A program made the translations under genes and the position numbers. From an uncultured Dokdonia sp. (GTDB lineage Bacteria > Bacteroidota > Bacteroidia > Flavobacteriales > Flavobacteriaceae), in assembly GCF_937910895.1 (NCBI RefSeq), contig NZ_CALEMI010000052.1, positions 1-64,000 of the forward strand: 64,000 nt of DNA, in the 5' to 3' direction. Below are positions 26,901 to 36,031 of this stretch, one piece after another (the stretch's first letter is position 1; the number at the start of each line of letters is the position of its first letter). A model generated the notes under the pieces. It did no database searches. It was not told the origin of the DNA and saw nothing but the letters and a program-made list of their open reading frames with translations.

Positions 26901-29900
26901 GATGGTAGAGCGATGGGAATGACTGCACCAAGACCTGTCGGACAAAAACGAGCGCTAGAACGTAGTTATCAAGAAGCTGGGTTCAGTACTTCGAGTATCG
27001 ATTATTATGAAGCGCATGGTACTGGAACTGCGGTAGGAGATCAAGCAGAACTTACCTCTATTTCTGAAGTTTTAACATCACTTAACACCCCTGCAAAATC
27101 AATCTCCATAGGGTCAATTAAAAACCTTATAGGACATACAAAAATAACAGCAGGTCTTGTTAGTACTGTAAAAACAGCATTGGCATTACACCATAAAATA
27201 TTGCCTCCCCAAGGAGGTGTCTCAACACCTAGAGCTATTATTAACACAGCAGATTCGCCATTAAGCATCCAACAAAAGGCGACATACTGGCCAAAACCAC
27301 AATATCATCCAAGAAGAGCAGGTGTTTCTGCCTTTGGATTTGGAGGTACAAATTATCATGCGGTATTAGAAGAATATGTTACTCCGCAAACAACGTATGG
27401 ATCGAAGAAACATCCCGCAGAACTCTTTGTATTTAAAGCAAAAAACAAAGAACAACTCACCCAACAATTAACCGATTGGGTAACCGTTCTTGAAACCCAT
27501 ACGGATATTGCCTTACGGAATCTTGCCTATACCGCTTATATAAATAGTACTTCTAAAAATGATACTTGTAAACTCACCCTTATCTGTACGGATGCTATCC
27601 ATTTGAAAGACAGTATACACAGTGCCTTAAAACATATAGAAAATCCTGATCAAAACGAGTTGGCAACAAACTGTAGGATTTCTTTTGACAAAAAAGAAGT
27701 TATTGGAAAAACAGCGATCCTTTTTCCTGGACAAGGAGCCCAATATCTAAACATGGGACAAGAGTTAGGACTTTATTTTGCACCGTTTGGAAACAATACA
27801 GATCTAATGCACCAAACCATAGGCAATCATTACGAAACACTTCCTTTTAGGGTCATAAATCCTCCTGCTAGTTTTGATCTAGATACCACAAAAAATCAAG
27901 AAGTAGCCATCAATAACACACATCTGGCACAACCCGCTATTGGATGGTCTTGTAAAAGCTATTTTGATGTATTTACAGATTTTGGTCTTCAATACGATTG
28001 TTTAGCAGGTCATAGTTACGGAGAATATACAGCACTACACGCGGCTGGCGTGATATCCCAAGAAGACTTCTTTGTCCTATCAGAAGTGAGAGGAAGACTT
28101 ATGGCAAAAAGTGATAATGGTGTAGGTGGCATGGCTGCTATTTTGGATTCACGCAAAAATGTAGAAACTTATCTTAAAGAACATACGTATGATGCTATTG
28201 TTTTAGCAAATCATAATCATACGCAACAAGTAGTTATTTCTGGTCAGAAGACAGAAGTTGAAAAAGTGGCTAGCCATTTTAAGGCATTAGGAAAATCTGT
28301 TTTTATGCTCCCAGTTTCAGGGGCGTTCCATTCATCATTGATGGAAGAAGCGCAGGCTCCTTTAGCGAAAGCGATCAAAAAAATCACATGTACAAGTCCT
28401 AGAAAGCCTGTTTATAATAATACCACGGCAAAACCATATCCAACAGCAGGCTCTAAAATTCAACATCAGTTACAAAACCATCTTCTTAAACCTGTAGAAT
28501 TTGTTGCTCAAATAGAACAAATGTATAGGGATGGAGTTCAAAATTTTATTGAATTAGGTCCCAAAAGTATACTGACCAAGTGTGTCAAGGATATCTTAAA
28601 AGACCAACCGCATCAAGCGTATGCTGTTGAAGAACATGGTAGGGATTTTAATAGCTTTTTACAATTTATTGTCACGCTATGGACAGAAGGCTATATTACA
28701 AATACAGCACCTTTATATGACACCAGAGATTGTGAGTTTATCGCTATTAACCGTTTAAAAAATACGCCTAAAAAAGAGCCAAAACCGACTAGTTGGATCA
28801 TTAACGGAACTCGATCTACGCCAATAAGCGCTAGTTTTTTAGAAAAACGTGAAACTCCTTTATTGACCTTAGAAAACATAGAAAATCAAAAAAGCAAACA
28901 GCAAATATCTGTAGTTCATAAAGCTGCAAACCCTGCCTCCACCCCACTTATGACACCTGAAAAACTACCTGTACGTACAAGTACTCCACAAACTACAAAT
29001 GGCATGATGGATGCGTATGAAGCCTATCAGAATACTATGACACAGTTCTTAAAAACACAAGAAACGGTCATGCAATCCTTCTTACAGGCTTCAAATACAG
29101 CTGGAATTCAAATACCTATCCCACAACCAACTATTGACACGAAAGAAGCGGTTATACCGACTCCAAAGGCAGTTCCTATTGCTGATACGCAACCAACTGT
29201 TGAGAAAAAAGAAACTATAGAAGCACCGTCACAAAAATCTAAAAATATACAAACCCGTCTCATAGAAATCATCTCTGAAAAAACAGGATATCCTGAAGAT
29301 ATGCTTTCTGTAGATTTAGATATAGAAGCAGAGTTAGGCATCGATTCTATAAAACGTGTTGAAATCTTTGACGAGATGCTTAAAACACTTTCAGCAACTG
29401 CTGTACAGAATATAAAGCAGCATAGTCAAGATATTATACAGACCAAATATCTCAAAGGGTGGATTGACTTATTTGAAAAATATAATGAAGAAGAAGTCAG
29501 TATATCGCTTGATACCCAGAAAACAGTAGTTACTTCTCAATCGACTATCTCAAGAGAAAGCATACAGCAAAAACTCATCAACATCATCTCCGATCATACG
29601 GGATATCCAATAGATATGATTGACCCTGATCAGGATATAGAAGCCGAGCTGAGTATCGATTCTATAAAACGTATCGAAATCTTTGACACCTTCTTAAAAA
29701 AATTAGAACATCCATATCAAAATAACATTCAAAAGTCGGCTGAAAAAATAGTCCGTCATAAGAAGATTTCTGATTGGACTTCTATGATTATAGAAACGCT
29801 TGATATTCCATCTATTAGTGAACCGACAGCAGATACGAATACCGTAAACGTGACTGTACAGATGGTACCGGAAGTGTTACAAAAAACACTTATCTCAATC

Positions 29901-31823
29901 ATTTCAGAACACACGGGATATCCTGACGAAATGATTGATCCTTCACTGGATATAGAAGCCGAGTTGAGTATTGACTCTATAAAGCGCATCGAAATCTTTG
30001 ATACTTTTATAAAGACGCTAGCTAACTCTCAGCAAGAAAAAATCAAAAAAGAAGCAGAAAAAATAGTACGCCACAAAAGAGTTTTAGATTGGATACAAAT
30101 GATTGTAGCTGTCTTAGATACTACTTCACAAACAGAGACACCTGTCGTTCTGGAAGTTTCTAAAGAAGTGGATGTTCGCTTTACGCGAAATAATATACTG
30201 GACGCGATACAAGAAGATGCGGATTCGCCTCGGTATATGATGAAGGCTATCGAACAAGAACTTCCAAATTTTAGAAGAAAATTAATTACTGGGCTTTATC
30301 TTATTGTTCCCGATCAATTACACATCGCCGATCGTGTCTCTAGCAGATTAGAAGAAGTAGGTGCTTGCTCTGACATTATCCCCATTGAAAAATGCAAGGA
30401 TTATGATACGTTAGAAGCACATATATCTGAGCTTAGAATGCTTTTTGGCCCTGTACAAGGCATCATTCACTTAGGGGCATTGATGAATCCTGAAAATATA
30501 AATCACAAAAACTGGAGATCAGAAGTAGACTCGATCTCTAAAACCTTATTCAATCTTATAAAAATTTGTGATGCAGATTTTAAAAATACACAAATATCTG
30601 GTGCTAAAACTATTATAGCAGTCACTAATTTTGGAGGTTTTTACGGTAGAGATTTAACTTCAAAACATACATCTCCTATTGGTGGAAGTCATCAAGGATT
30701 GCTAAAATCTTTAGAATATGAATGGGAACAAATGCTCCCAAAGACCATAGATTTTGAAACAACAGTGCATCCCAATCAGGCAGCACTAGCTATCTTTAAG
30801 GAAATACAGTCACCAAGTAGTCACTTTGAAGTAGGCTATAAAAACGGAAAACGATTTATTTTTAAAGCAGAGCACACCCCTTTACTTCCATTACAAACAC
30901 AGCAATTATTACTCCCTCAAGCAGACTGGGTAATTCTTATTACAGGCGGTTCAAGAGGTATTACTGCTGAGGTTGCTAAACAATATGCAGTGCCAGGAGT
31001 TCGATTTATTTTAGTTGGGAATGGCTCTTGGGGAGATTTTTCTAGTAAAGATGACACCACAACGATGGATGTCTCTCAACTTCGAAAACATCTCATTACG
31101 AAACACAAAACTTCAGGATCAAAAATCACACCCGCACAAATAGAAAAGGAGATCAAGCATATTTTAAGAGATCGAGAAATTACTAAAAATATAAGCTACC
31201 TGAGAAGCAAAGGCGTACTAGTAACGTATGAACAATGTGATGTTTCAAACACAGTAACCTTTGGGAAATTAATAGATACGATCTATCAGAAATACAATCG
31301 TATTGATATGGTGATTCATGGCGCAGGAATGATTGATGATAAATTCATTTCTGAAAAAACCAAGGACTCTTTTGACAAAGTCTTTAATACAAAAGTAAAT
31401 AGTAGTATGACTTTATATCAAAAACTACGTCTTGACAGCCTCAAATGTATTGCATTCTTTAGCTCAACGGCTGGACGTTTTGGAAACAAAGGTCAAACGG
31501 ATTACGCCGCTGCCAATGAAATCCTGAATAGACTCGCTTGGAAAATAAAAAGTGAGTACCAAGATATGATTGTAAAGTCATTTAACTGGGGCCCATGGGC
31601 GCACATTGGAATGGCGAGTGCGGTTGTAAATGAACAATTTATAAAACGAGGGATTATTCCGATAGAACCCGAACAAGGCGCAGCTTACTTCGTACAGGAA
31701 TTAAACAATACAAACCTATATGATGTTGAAGTCATTTTTGGACAAGGGACTTGGGATGATCGAATTACACATCCGATAGAAGCGTTGTTTAACGAAGAAT
31801 TTTCAACCATAACATTAAACTAA
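23946..31823 (+). CDS. Giant iterative synthase: NPD-NPD-KS-AT-ACP-ACP-ACP-KR
   Basis: A 2625-aa PfaA/PfaD-like type I synthase. In order: two tandem nitronate-monooxygenase/PfaD-type enoyl-reductase barrels (about 1-320 and 345-650); a ketosynthase (about 702-1140) with C889 in DAACASS, H1024 in EAHGTGT and H1064 in NLIGHT; an acyltransferase (about 1250-1560) with S1357 in GHSYGE; a low-complexity linker; three carrier domains with phosphopantetheine serines S1801, S1906 and S2011, spaced exactly 105 residues; and a ketoreductase (about 2100-2600) with GGSRG at 2334 and Y2520. The first barrel has SGY (Y154) where the second has GGH (H481), so it may be inactive. It likely builds a reduced acyl chain on its own carriers together with the DH of the 1359-aa protein. 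The product is unknown. Confidence 0.88.
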   Translation: MKTVLNNFEILAYTPCGFSNNHQVTALSKSGATGIFDLVYCHVSHRDSIINTLKHTKAFLKKEAPIGIRVSKETEGLVPELLTLLKGFKVTIIYSQWHETTIKKVVQTIRKNPTQRLLLEVVDLQILENTLHLIDELATDQKGIILCGQEASGYVGDTASFLMLQKALQFPNQRIYLRGGIGTHTASACYALGLAGIVLDDQLLLFKESPLDAPSKRILEKIEARDTLVYGGSFTTTCRGVSHPLFPKSKTLQKEADALEAVSTSKNSKEWDALLTKNIGWGNTNTSIWPIGQTIELAKKYADLYKTTGRFLQSFKKEIIRISTLIATHKTTLSANAPLAQTHQTTYPIVQGPMTRVSDTPEFAEAIATGGGLPFIAVALKKKEDLHILLKNTKVTLKEAAWGVGLLGFIDPTLYKDQLACVLEHKPSFALIAGGQPNQVKELEDQGISTYLHVPSGGLLKNFISQGIRKFVFEGRECGGHVGPMHSFPLWESAIEILTNEIPEAEKSKVQILFAGGIHDQYSAAIITALTAELQDQGMQSGILMGTAYLATKEAVTTKAITPSFQELVVKQNTSVLLNSAVGHSNRCVKSDFTDEFNAKRKELLQKNTDPDTIREQLDGLLLGRLRIASKGIQRDEKGTFVQVSKKEQKESGMFMSGDIAKFISGVQTIQELHEQIASGTTLLKDIKTSKKVTPQKANPVDVAIVGMSVHVPGSRELNDFFEQIIEKKSSITEIPLDRWDWRLYYSPDKNDPDKIYSKWGGFIDEILFDPLEYGIPPKSIPHIGVAQLLSLEAVKSSLTDAGYTPDELDKDNVSVIFAGSDAAGFFGNELVLRSTSHLFSATEREAINKRLPVWTEETFPGTITNVVAGRVANRFDFGGSNYTVDAACASSIVALNNGVRELTSGRSNVAIVGGVEMGQTPHGYMSFSKTQALSEKGQSIPFDKDADGIVISEGLAVVVLKRLEDAERDGDTIYSVIKGVAGSSDGRAMGMTAPRPVGQKRALERSYQEAGFSTSSIDYYEAHGTGTAVGDQAELTSISEVLTSLNTPAKSISIGSIKNLIGHTKITAGLVSTVKTALALHHKILPPQGGVSTPRAIINTADSPLSIQQKATYWPKPQYHPRRAGVSAFGFGGTNYHAVLEEYVTPQTTYGSKKHPAELFVFKAKNKEQLTQQLTDWVTVLETHTDIALRNLAYTAYINSTSKNDTCKLTLICTDAIHLKDSIHSALKHIENPDQNELATNCRISFDKKEVIGKTAILFPGQGAQYLNMGQELGLYFAPFGNNTDLMHQTIGNHYETLPFRVINPPASFDLDTTKNQEVAINNTHLAQPAIGWSCKSYFDVFTDFGLQYDCLAGHSYGEYTALHAAGVISQEDFFVLSEVRGRLMAKSDNGVGGMAAILDSRKNVETYLKEHTYDAIVLANHNHTQQVVISGQKTEVEKVASHFKALGKSVFMLPVSGAFHSSLMEEAQAPLAKAIKKITCTSPRKPVYNNTTAKPYPTAGSKIQHQLQNHLLKPVEFVAQIEQMYRDGVQNFIELGPKSILTKCVKDILKDQPHQAYAVEEHGRDFNSFLQFIVTLWTEGYITNTAPLYDTRDCEFIAINRLKNTPKKEPKPTSWIINGTRSTPISASFLEKRETPLLTLENIENQKSKQQISVVHKAANPASTPLMTPEKLPVRTSTPQTTNGMMDAYEAYQNTMTQFLKTQETVMQSFLQASNTAGIQIPIPQPTIDTKEAVIPTPKAVPIADTQPTVEKKETIEAPSQKSKNIQTRLIEIISEKTGYPEDMLSVDLDIEAELGIDSIKRVEIFDEMLKTLSATAVQNIKQHSQDIIQTKYLKGWIDLFEKYNEEEVSISLDTQKTVVTSQSTISRESIQQKLINIISDHTGYPIDMIDPDQDIEAELSIDSIKRIEIFDTFLKKLEHPYQNNIQKSAEKIVRHKKISDWTSMIIETLDIPSISEPTADTNTVNVTVQMVPEVLQKTLISIISEHTGYPDEMIDPSLDIEAELSIDSIKRIEIFDTFIKTLANSQQEKIKKEAEKIVRHKRVLDWIQMIVAVLDTTSQTETPVVLEVSKEVDVRFTRNNILDAIQEDADSPRYMMKAIEQELPNFRRKLITGLYLIVPDQLHIADRVSSRLEEVGACSDIIPIEKCKDYDTLEAHISELRMLFGPVQGIIHLGALMNPENINHKNWRSEVDSISKTLFNLIKICDADFKNTQISGAKTIIAVTNFGGFYGRDLTSKHTSPIGGSHQGLLKSLEYEWEQMLPKTIDFETTVHPNQAALAIFKEIQSPSSHFEVGYKNGKRFIFKAEHTPLLPLQTQQLLLPQADWVILITGGSRGITAEVAKQYAVPGVRFILVGNGSWGDFSSKDDTTTMDVSQLRKHLITKHKTSGSKITPAQIEKEIKHILRDREITKNISYLRSKGVLVTYEQCDVSNTVTFGKLIDTIYQKYNRIDMVIHGAGMIDDKFISEKTKDSFDKVFNTKVNSSMTLYQKLRLDSLKCIAFFSSTAGRFGNKGQTDYAAANEILNRLAWKIKSEYQDMIVKSFNWGPWAHIGMASAVVNEQFIKRGIIPIEPEQGAAYFVQELNNTNLYDVEVIFGQGTWDDRITHPIEALFNEEFSTITLN

Positions 31824-31828
31824 AAAAG

Positions 31829-32896
31829 ATGGCAACAACTATGACACAACAGCAAATTATGTTCTTTTTATCTCTTAGTGCAAATGCGGGAAGTGATATT
31901 AAAGGAGCAGGAATAGGATCAAAAGTAAATGTAGAAACTGAAAAGAATATTAAACAATTAAATGCTCAATCTGGAGAAAACTGGCGTATAGTATGGGGAG
32001 CAGGGTTATATCAAAAAACAGTAGGAGGCGTTATTGACAACCTCATGTATGCTTTTTTCAATCCAGATTATATGGGAAAACCTACCTATTATATATCTGT
32101 TGCTGGGACAAATCCAACTTCAATTTTTGATTGGCTTACCGAAGACTTAGAGGTTTCGTCTACTGTACAATGGCCTTATAACACTCCAAAAGCAAGAATT
32201 TCTAAAGGAATTTCTATTGGGCTACATAAACTAGTGGAGATGCAACCCGAAGCAGGATTACCTGGTGCAGGGATGACGTTAAACGAATTCTTGAGTAAAA
32301 ACCTATCAGAATGTGATGAATATACACTCATTACTGGAGGGCATAGTTTAGGAGGTGCTCTATCACCACTTGTAGCACTTTGGTTAAAAGATACACAATC
32401 AGCTTGGGATAAAAATGCTAAAGTTACCGATTTCCAATCGTGGCCTTTTGCTGGACAAAGTCAAGGCTTAGAAAGTTTTGCAACCTATTATAACAGTAGA
32501 ATTCCCAATACGCATCGTACGTTCAACTCGTTAGATTTGGTACCACGTGCCTTTAACAAAATAACATTAAAAGCGGGTGAGACACAGTATGCACCAGAAA
32601 TCACATCAGATACAATAGACCTATTAATTTATCTAAGACTCTATCAAATAGGATCATTAGAATACACTCAAATTGCAGATACTTCCAATGAGCTAACAGG
32701 AGAGCTAAACAAAAAAATCATCACCTCTATTTTTGGTGCTGTAAATTATTTTAAGCAAATGATTTATCAGCATGTTGAAGCATACATAGTTCTTTTGGAT
32801 GTTAATTATGATACCGTCCAAATACAAAAAGATGCAGATGTGATTCTAAGAAAATTAATAGCGTATGCAAAAAAACATGCAAAAGATCTCTCATAA
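31829..32896 (+). CDS. Class 3 (fungal-type) lipase
   Basis: A 355-aa alpha/beta hydrolase of the lipase-3 type. The nucleophile elbow is GHSLGG with S173, preceded by the ISVAGTNPTSIFDW segment typical of the oxyanion region. No signal peptide, so it is probably cytosolic. It starts 5 bp after the synthase stop, which implies co-transcription and a role in releasing or transferring the acyl chain. Whether it acts as thioesterase, acyltransferase or lipase is open. Confidence 0.75.
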   Translation: MATTMTQQQIMFFLSLSANAGSDIKGAGIGSKVNVETEKNIKQLNAQSGENWRIVWGAGLYQKTVGGVIDNLMYAFFNPDYMGKPTYYISVAGTNPTSIFDWLTEDLEVSSTVQWPYNTPKARISKGISIGLHKLVEMQPEAGLPGAGMTLNEFLSKNLSECDEYTLITGGHSLGGALSPLVALWLKDTQSAWDKNAKVTDFQSWPFAGQSQGLESFATYYNSRIPNTHRTFNSLDLVPRAFNKITLKAGETQYAPEITSDTIDLLIYLRLYQIGSLEYTQIADTSNELTGELNKKIITSIFGAVNYFKQMIYQHVEAYIVLLDVNYDTVQIQKDADVILRKLIAYAKKHAKDLS

Positions 32897-32907
32897 AAAT
32901 CAATGGT

Positions 32908-33885
32908 ATGAAAACAGAAACATTACACCCGTCATTTGGAATCCTTGTACAAGCAGACAAAGGAGAGCAGTTTAAAGATCTTTCTATTCAAGAAATAGAA
33001 TCTTTATTTAAAGAGCATCGTACTATTCTTTTTAGAGGTTTTGAAACGGACATTTCACGTTTCAAGGCGTTTACACAACAATTTACAAGTGAGTTTTCAG
33101 ATTATAAAGGAGGAGGCTCTCGATGGAAAATGATTGATAGAAAAAGTGTAGGCAATGACAAAACTGTGATGACTACTACGGGAGCCAATCAAAGCTTTGA
33201 AATTCCGTTGCATGGAGAAATGTATTATATGGACTCACCGCCAGAACACATCTGGTTTTATGGTGACGTAGCCCCTACTGAGGGCGGGCAAACAACGATT
33301 TGTGACGGCATCACCTTATTTGAAAACTTAGAAGAAGAGGTGCAGTCATTTTTCTTAAATAATCAAATTCAATACCAGCGATTCTTACCTGATGGGGTTT
33401 GGCAAGACACCTTCTTAACCAAAGATGTAGAAGAAGCCAAAGCATTTTTAGCTTCAAAAAAGAACAACGCCGTGTATGATGCTACTGACAAATCATTTAA
33501 AGTAACCTACAATTGTCATCCATTGGTCGAACATACGCTTTCGCGAAAGCGTGCATTTATCAACAATATTTTATACATCTACATGGCTGAGTGGGCGTTT
33601 ACATCTGGCTGGATTAAAGGGCATCTTAATGACACTACGACACAAAGTCCCATTGTTGTGAGACAAGGTGATGGTTCTAAAATACCGTATAGCATTATAG
33701 AATCTGTGATGAAAACAGCCGCTAAAATTACCTATAATATTGACTGGCAACAGGGAGATCTTGCGATGATTGACAATACAAGTGTACTTCACGGAAGAAG
33801 AGAAACTGTAGATGGTGTCCCTCGTAATATTTTAGTTCGTATGGGAGACCCTGTTCATAAAAACCAAGTGGCGGCATCTGTATGA
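32908..33885 (+). CDS. TauD/TfdA-family Fe(II)/2-oxoglutarate dioxygenase
   Basis: A 325-aa non-haem iron oxygenase. The metal triad is visible as H102-G-E104 and the distal H295 in DNTSVLHGRR; the 2-oxoglutarate-binding Arg is probably the RGR-adjacent one near 297-305. The HxE variant of the usual HxD is known in part of the family. It probably hydroxylates or desaturates the lipid or an attached amino acid. An exact palindrome copy within the frame is read as LSRKR. The next gene starts inside its stop (ATGA). Confidence 0.82.
   Translation: MKTETLHPSFGILVQADKGEQFKDLSIQEIESLFKEHRTILFRGFETDISRFKAFTQQFTSEFSDYKGGGSRWKMIDRKSVGNDKTVMTTTGANQSFEIPLHGEMYYMDSPPEHIWFYGDVAPTEGGQTTICDGITLFENLEEEVQSFFLNNQIQYQRFLPDGVWQDTFLTKDVEEAKAFLASKKNNAVYDATDKSFKVTYNCHPLVEHTLSRKRAFINNILYIYMAEWAFTSGWIKGHLNDTTTQSPIVVRQGDGSKIPYSIIESVMKTAAKITYNIDWQQGDLAMIDNTSVLHGRRETVDGVPRNILVRMGDPVHKNQVAASV
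33536..33551. repeat. Palindrome CGCTTTCGCGAAAGCG, exact copy inside the TauD gene
   Basis: Exact copy, in frame as LSRKR. Confidence 0.95.
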
Positions 33886-34628
33886 AATCAAATCCTTTCA
33901 TAGAAAACACGCTTTTTCATACGCATCCGTCTATTGTACATGCGCATGGAAGTCATTCGTATAAACCTAATTGGCAACCCATTCTAGACAGTTTTTTCAG
34001 CACGCCAAAACAAACCATAGGTGCTAAAAAAAACCTTACCATTATTACGTGTAATAATGGACATCCAGCTATGGGATTGTTGGAACGCAGTTTAGATCAT
34101 TTAGGAGTGCCTTATCAGGTCTATGGGAAATCCTACACGCCATGGGTAAATAGCATTCATAAACCTCTTGCTATTGCAAATGCATTGGATGAAGTAACAA
34201 CACCTTATGTTTTATATGCTGACTCCAGAGACGCCATTTTTGTAAATGACCCATCTTCTATTATGGAGCTTTTCGAAAAGGAATTTGATTGTAAACTACT
34301 TTTTGGTGCGGATCGGCTTAATTGGCCTCCAGTAAAAGAATTTGAACGTTTTGAAAATGATATGGCGAGCACCTATCCAGGAGATTTTAATTATTTAAAC
34401 GGAGGGCTTTGGATTGGAGAAACCTCATTTTGTAAAGCCTTTTTTGAAGAATCAAAAAAGACAGCAGGCGTTGAAAAAGCAGCAGAGTCTGAACAAGGAA
34501 TTCTTAAAAAATTATTTATGAAATACCATCCAGAAGTACAACTAGACTACACCTGTAAAGTATTTCAAAACATTGGTTTTGTAGCCACACCAATTTTTAA
34601 ATATCAACAAGAACTAAGCGCATTATGA
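33882..34628 (+). CDS. PLOD-like glycosyltransferase
   Basis: A 248-aa protein that looks like the glycosyltransferase domain found in procollagen lysyl-hydroxylase (PLOD) type proteins. The presumptive metal/nucleotide-sugar motif is YVLYADSRDAIFV near residues 106-118, and YLNGGLWIG near 170 is the usual acceptor-side landmark. It overlaps the TauD gene by 4 bp and the next small gene by 4 bp, so it is tightly coupled. The sugar and acceptor are unknown. One of two glycosyltransferases in the cluster. Confidence 0.7.
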   Translation: MKSNPFIENTLFHTHPSIVHAHGSHSYKPNWQPILDSFFSTPKQTIGAKKNLTIITCNNGHPAMGLLERSLDHLGVPYQVYGKSYTPWVNSIHKPLAIANALDEVTTPYVLYADSRDAIFVNDPSSIMELFEKEFDCKLLFGADRLNWPPVKEFERFENDMASTYPGDFNYLNGGLWIGETSFCKAFFEESKKTAGVEKAAESEQGILKKLFMKYHPEVQLDYTCKVFQNIGFVATPIFKYQQELSAL

Positions 34629-34885
34629 AATTTTTTGTCATAAGTAAACCCATAGCAACAAACCATCAGTCTACGACACTGGAACGAGTGAAGAAGCAGA
34701 AGGACACGATCACAAAGCTAAAAGAAGAAGGAATTCTTGATGAATGCTACACCATCGTTTCAGGAGGAACTGTGTATATCATTAATGCAGAATCCTATAA
34801 CGTCATACACCAGATGGTGCGTAATAGTAGTCTTGGCACCACAAATAAAATTGACATTTATAAAATAGAAGAACGTGTATCCTAA
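34625..34885 (+). CDS. Small cluster protein, paralogue of the first cluster gene
   Basis: An 86-aa protein sharing the MKF-VIS-P start, SGG, INA-S and VR---L pattern with the 100-aa protein at 23550-23852. It overlaps the glycosyltransferase gene by 4 bp. No catalytic residue stands out. The two paralogues could form a heterodimer or act at two different steps. Function unknown. Confidence 0.6.
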   Translation: MKFFVISKPIATNHQSTTLERVKKQKDTITKLKEEGILDECYTIVSGGTVYIINAESYNVIHQMVRNSSLGTTNKIDIYKIEERVS

Positions 34886-34894
34886 ACATCTAAA

Positions 34895-36019
34895 ATGATC
34901 TACCAAGGCACAAATATCGACGGACCTTCACTGACCCCTGAACAACTCAATATCAGAGGTAGGAACTTAGCGGACTTAATTAAGGATTGTTCTTATCTAG
35001 AAGCAGTTCATCATATCATCACGGGTAAAATTCCTTCAAAAGAGGAGCTTCAACAACTAGATCATTTTTGTAATCAATCGCTTTTTGCTGTTGCCAATAA
35101 CGCACAGGCCATTTCTTTATTAAATGCACAAGCTGTACTATCCAGAGATACTGTAAAAACTAGTATACAAGGATTACTCATTGGTTTTGAAAAGGAATTT
35201 GAATTCCTTTTTTCTAGCACAAAAACAGCGTACGATAAAGACACTGCGTATGGGATTTTCTTAATGAGTGCCACGTCTTTATTTGCTTATATATCATTGC
35301 AGGAAACAGGAGCATCAACACCTGAAACAGATACGTCCATTATAGATATGGATCGTCCATTTATCGAAAATGTGTTTGTCTTATTCTTTGGAAGATCAAA
35401 CGCTTCTAAAAATGAAATCATTCTTTTTGAAAGTCTTCTTGTTGCATGGCATGCTGGCTTTGGACACCTCACTCCTAGCGTGATGGGACCTCGGGTTGCC
35501 GCAGGTACTTTTGCTCCTATGAATTTGATTCTAATCACAGGCTATACTTGTTCTGGACCGTTTCATATTGGTGCTTCTCAGTTTGCGCTGGATTTTCTGC
35601 TAAAAATGAGTGCTAATGGGTATGAACATATTGAAGACACCATTCAAAAGCGATTAGATACTAATGAACGAATTCCTGGATTTGGGCATCCTTTATTTAA
35701 GAAAGATCCCCGAAATGAGGTCCTACAAGATATTTGGAATGCAACCACTACCGATAAAAAACATATTAACGCATACATTTCTATTTGTCAAAAAATTAAA
35801 ATAGAAAAAGAGATACATCCTAATATTGACTTTATAACGGCAGGTATTCTTTGTGAATTGGGCGTATCACAACCTACCCTTGCGCCGAGTATTGCGCTTT
35901 TTTCAAGAACATCAGCGATACTAGCACATGCCAAAGAAAAAAAGGAGAAACCACCATTTGGTTCAAAAAGTACAGATGCCCGCAAACATTTAGACCAATT
36001 ATCCATGGAATGGATTTAA
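34895..36019 (+). CDS. Citrate-synthase-family enzyme
   Basis: A 374-aa homologue of citrate synthase/2-methylcitrate synthase. The catalytic triad is preserved: H224 in GPFHIGAS, H265 in GFGHPLFKKDPR and D312 in NIDFITAG. The family condenses an acyl-CoA enolate with oxaloacetate or a related oxoacid. Its place in a lipid-synthase operon, not with TCA genes, suggests a specialised Claisen condensation such as joining an acyl thioester to oxaloacetate (alkylcitrate formation), or citryl-CoA-lyase-like cleavage. The substrate is inferred only. Confidence 0.8.
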   Translation: MIYQGTNIDGPSLTPEQLNIRGRNLADLIKDCSYLEAVHHIITGKIPSKEELQQLDHFCNQSLFAVANNAQAISLLNAQAVLSRDTVKTSIQGLLIGFEKEFEFLFSSTKTAYDKDTAYGIFLMSATSLFAYISLQETGASTPETDTSIIDMDRPFIENVFVLFFGRSNASKNEIILFESLLVAWHAGFGHLTPSVMGPRVAAGTFAPMNLILITGYTCSGPFHIGASQFALDFLLKMSANGYEHIEDTIQKRLDTNERIPGFGHPLFKKDPRNEVLQDIWNATTTDKKHINAYISICQKIKIEKEIHPNIDFITAGILCELGVSQPTLAPSIALFSRTSAILAHAKEKKEKPPFGSKSTDARKHLDQLSMEWI

Positions 36020-36031
36020 ACTATAACAGTT

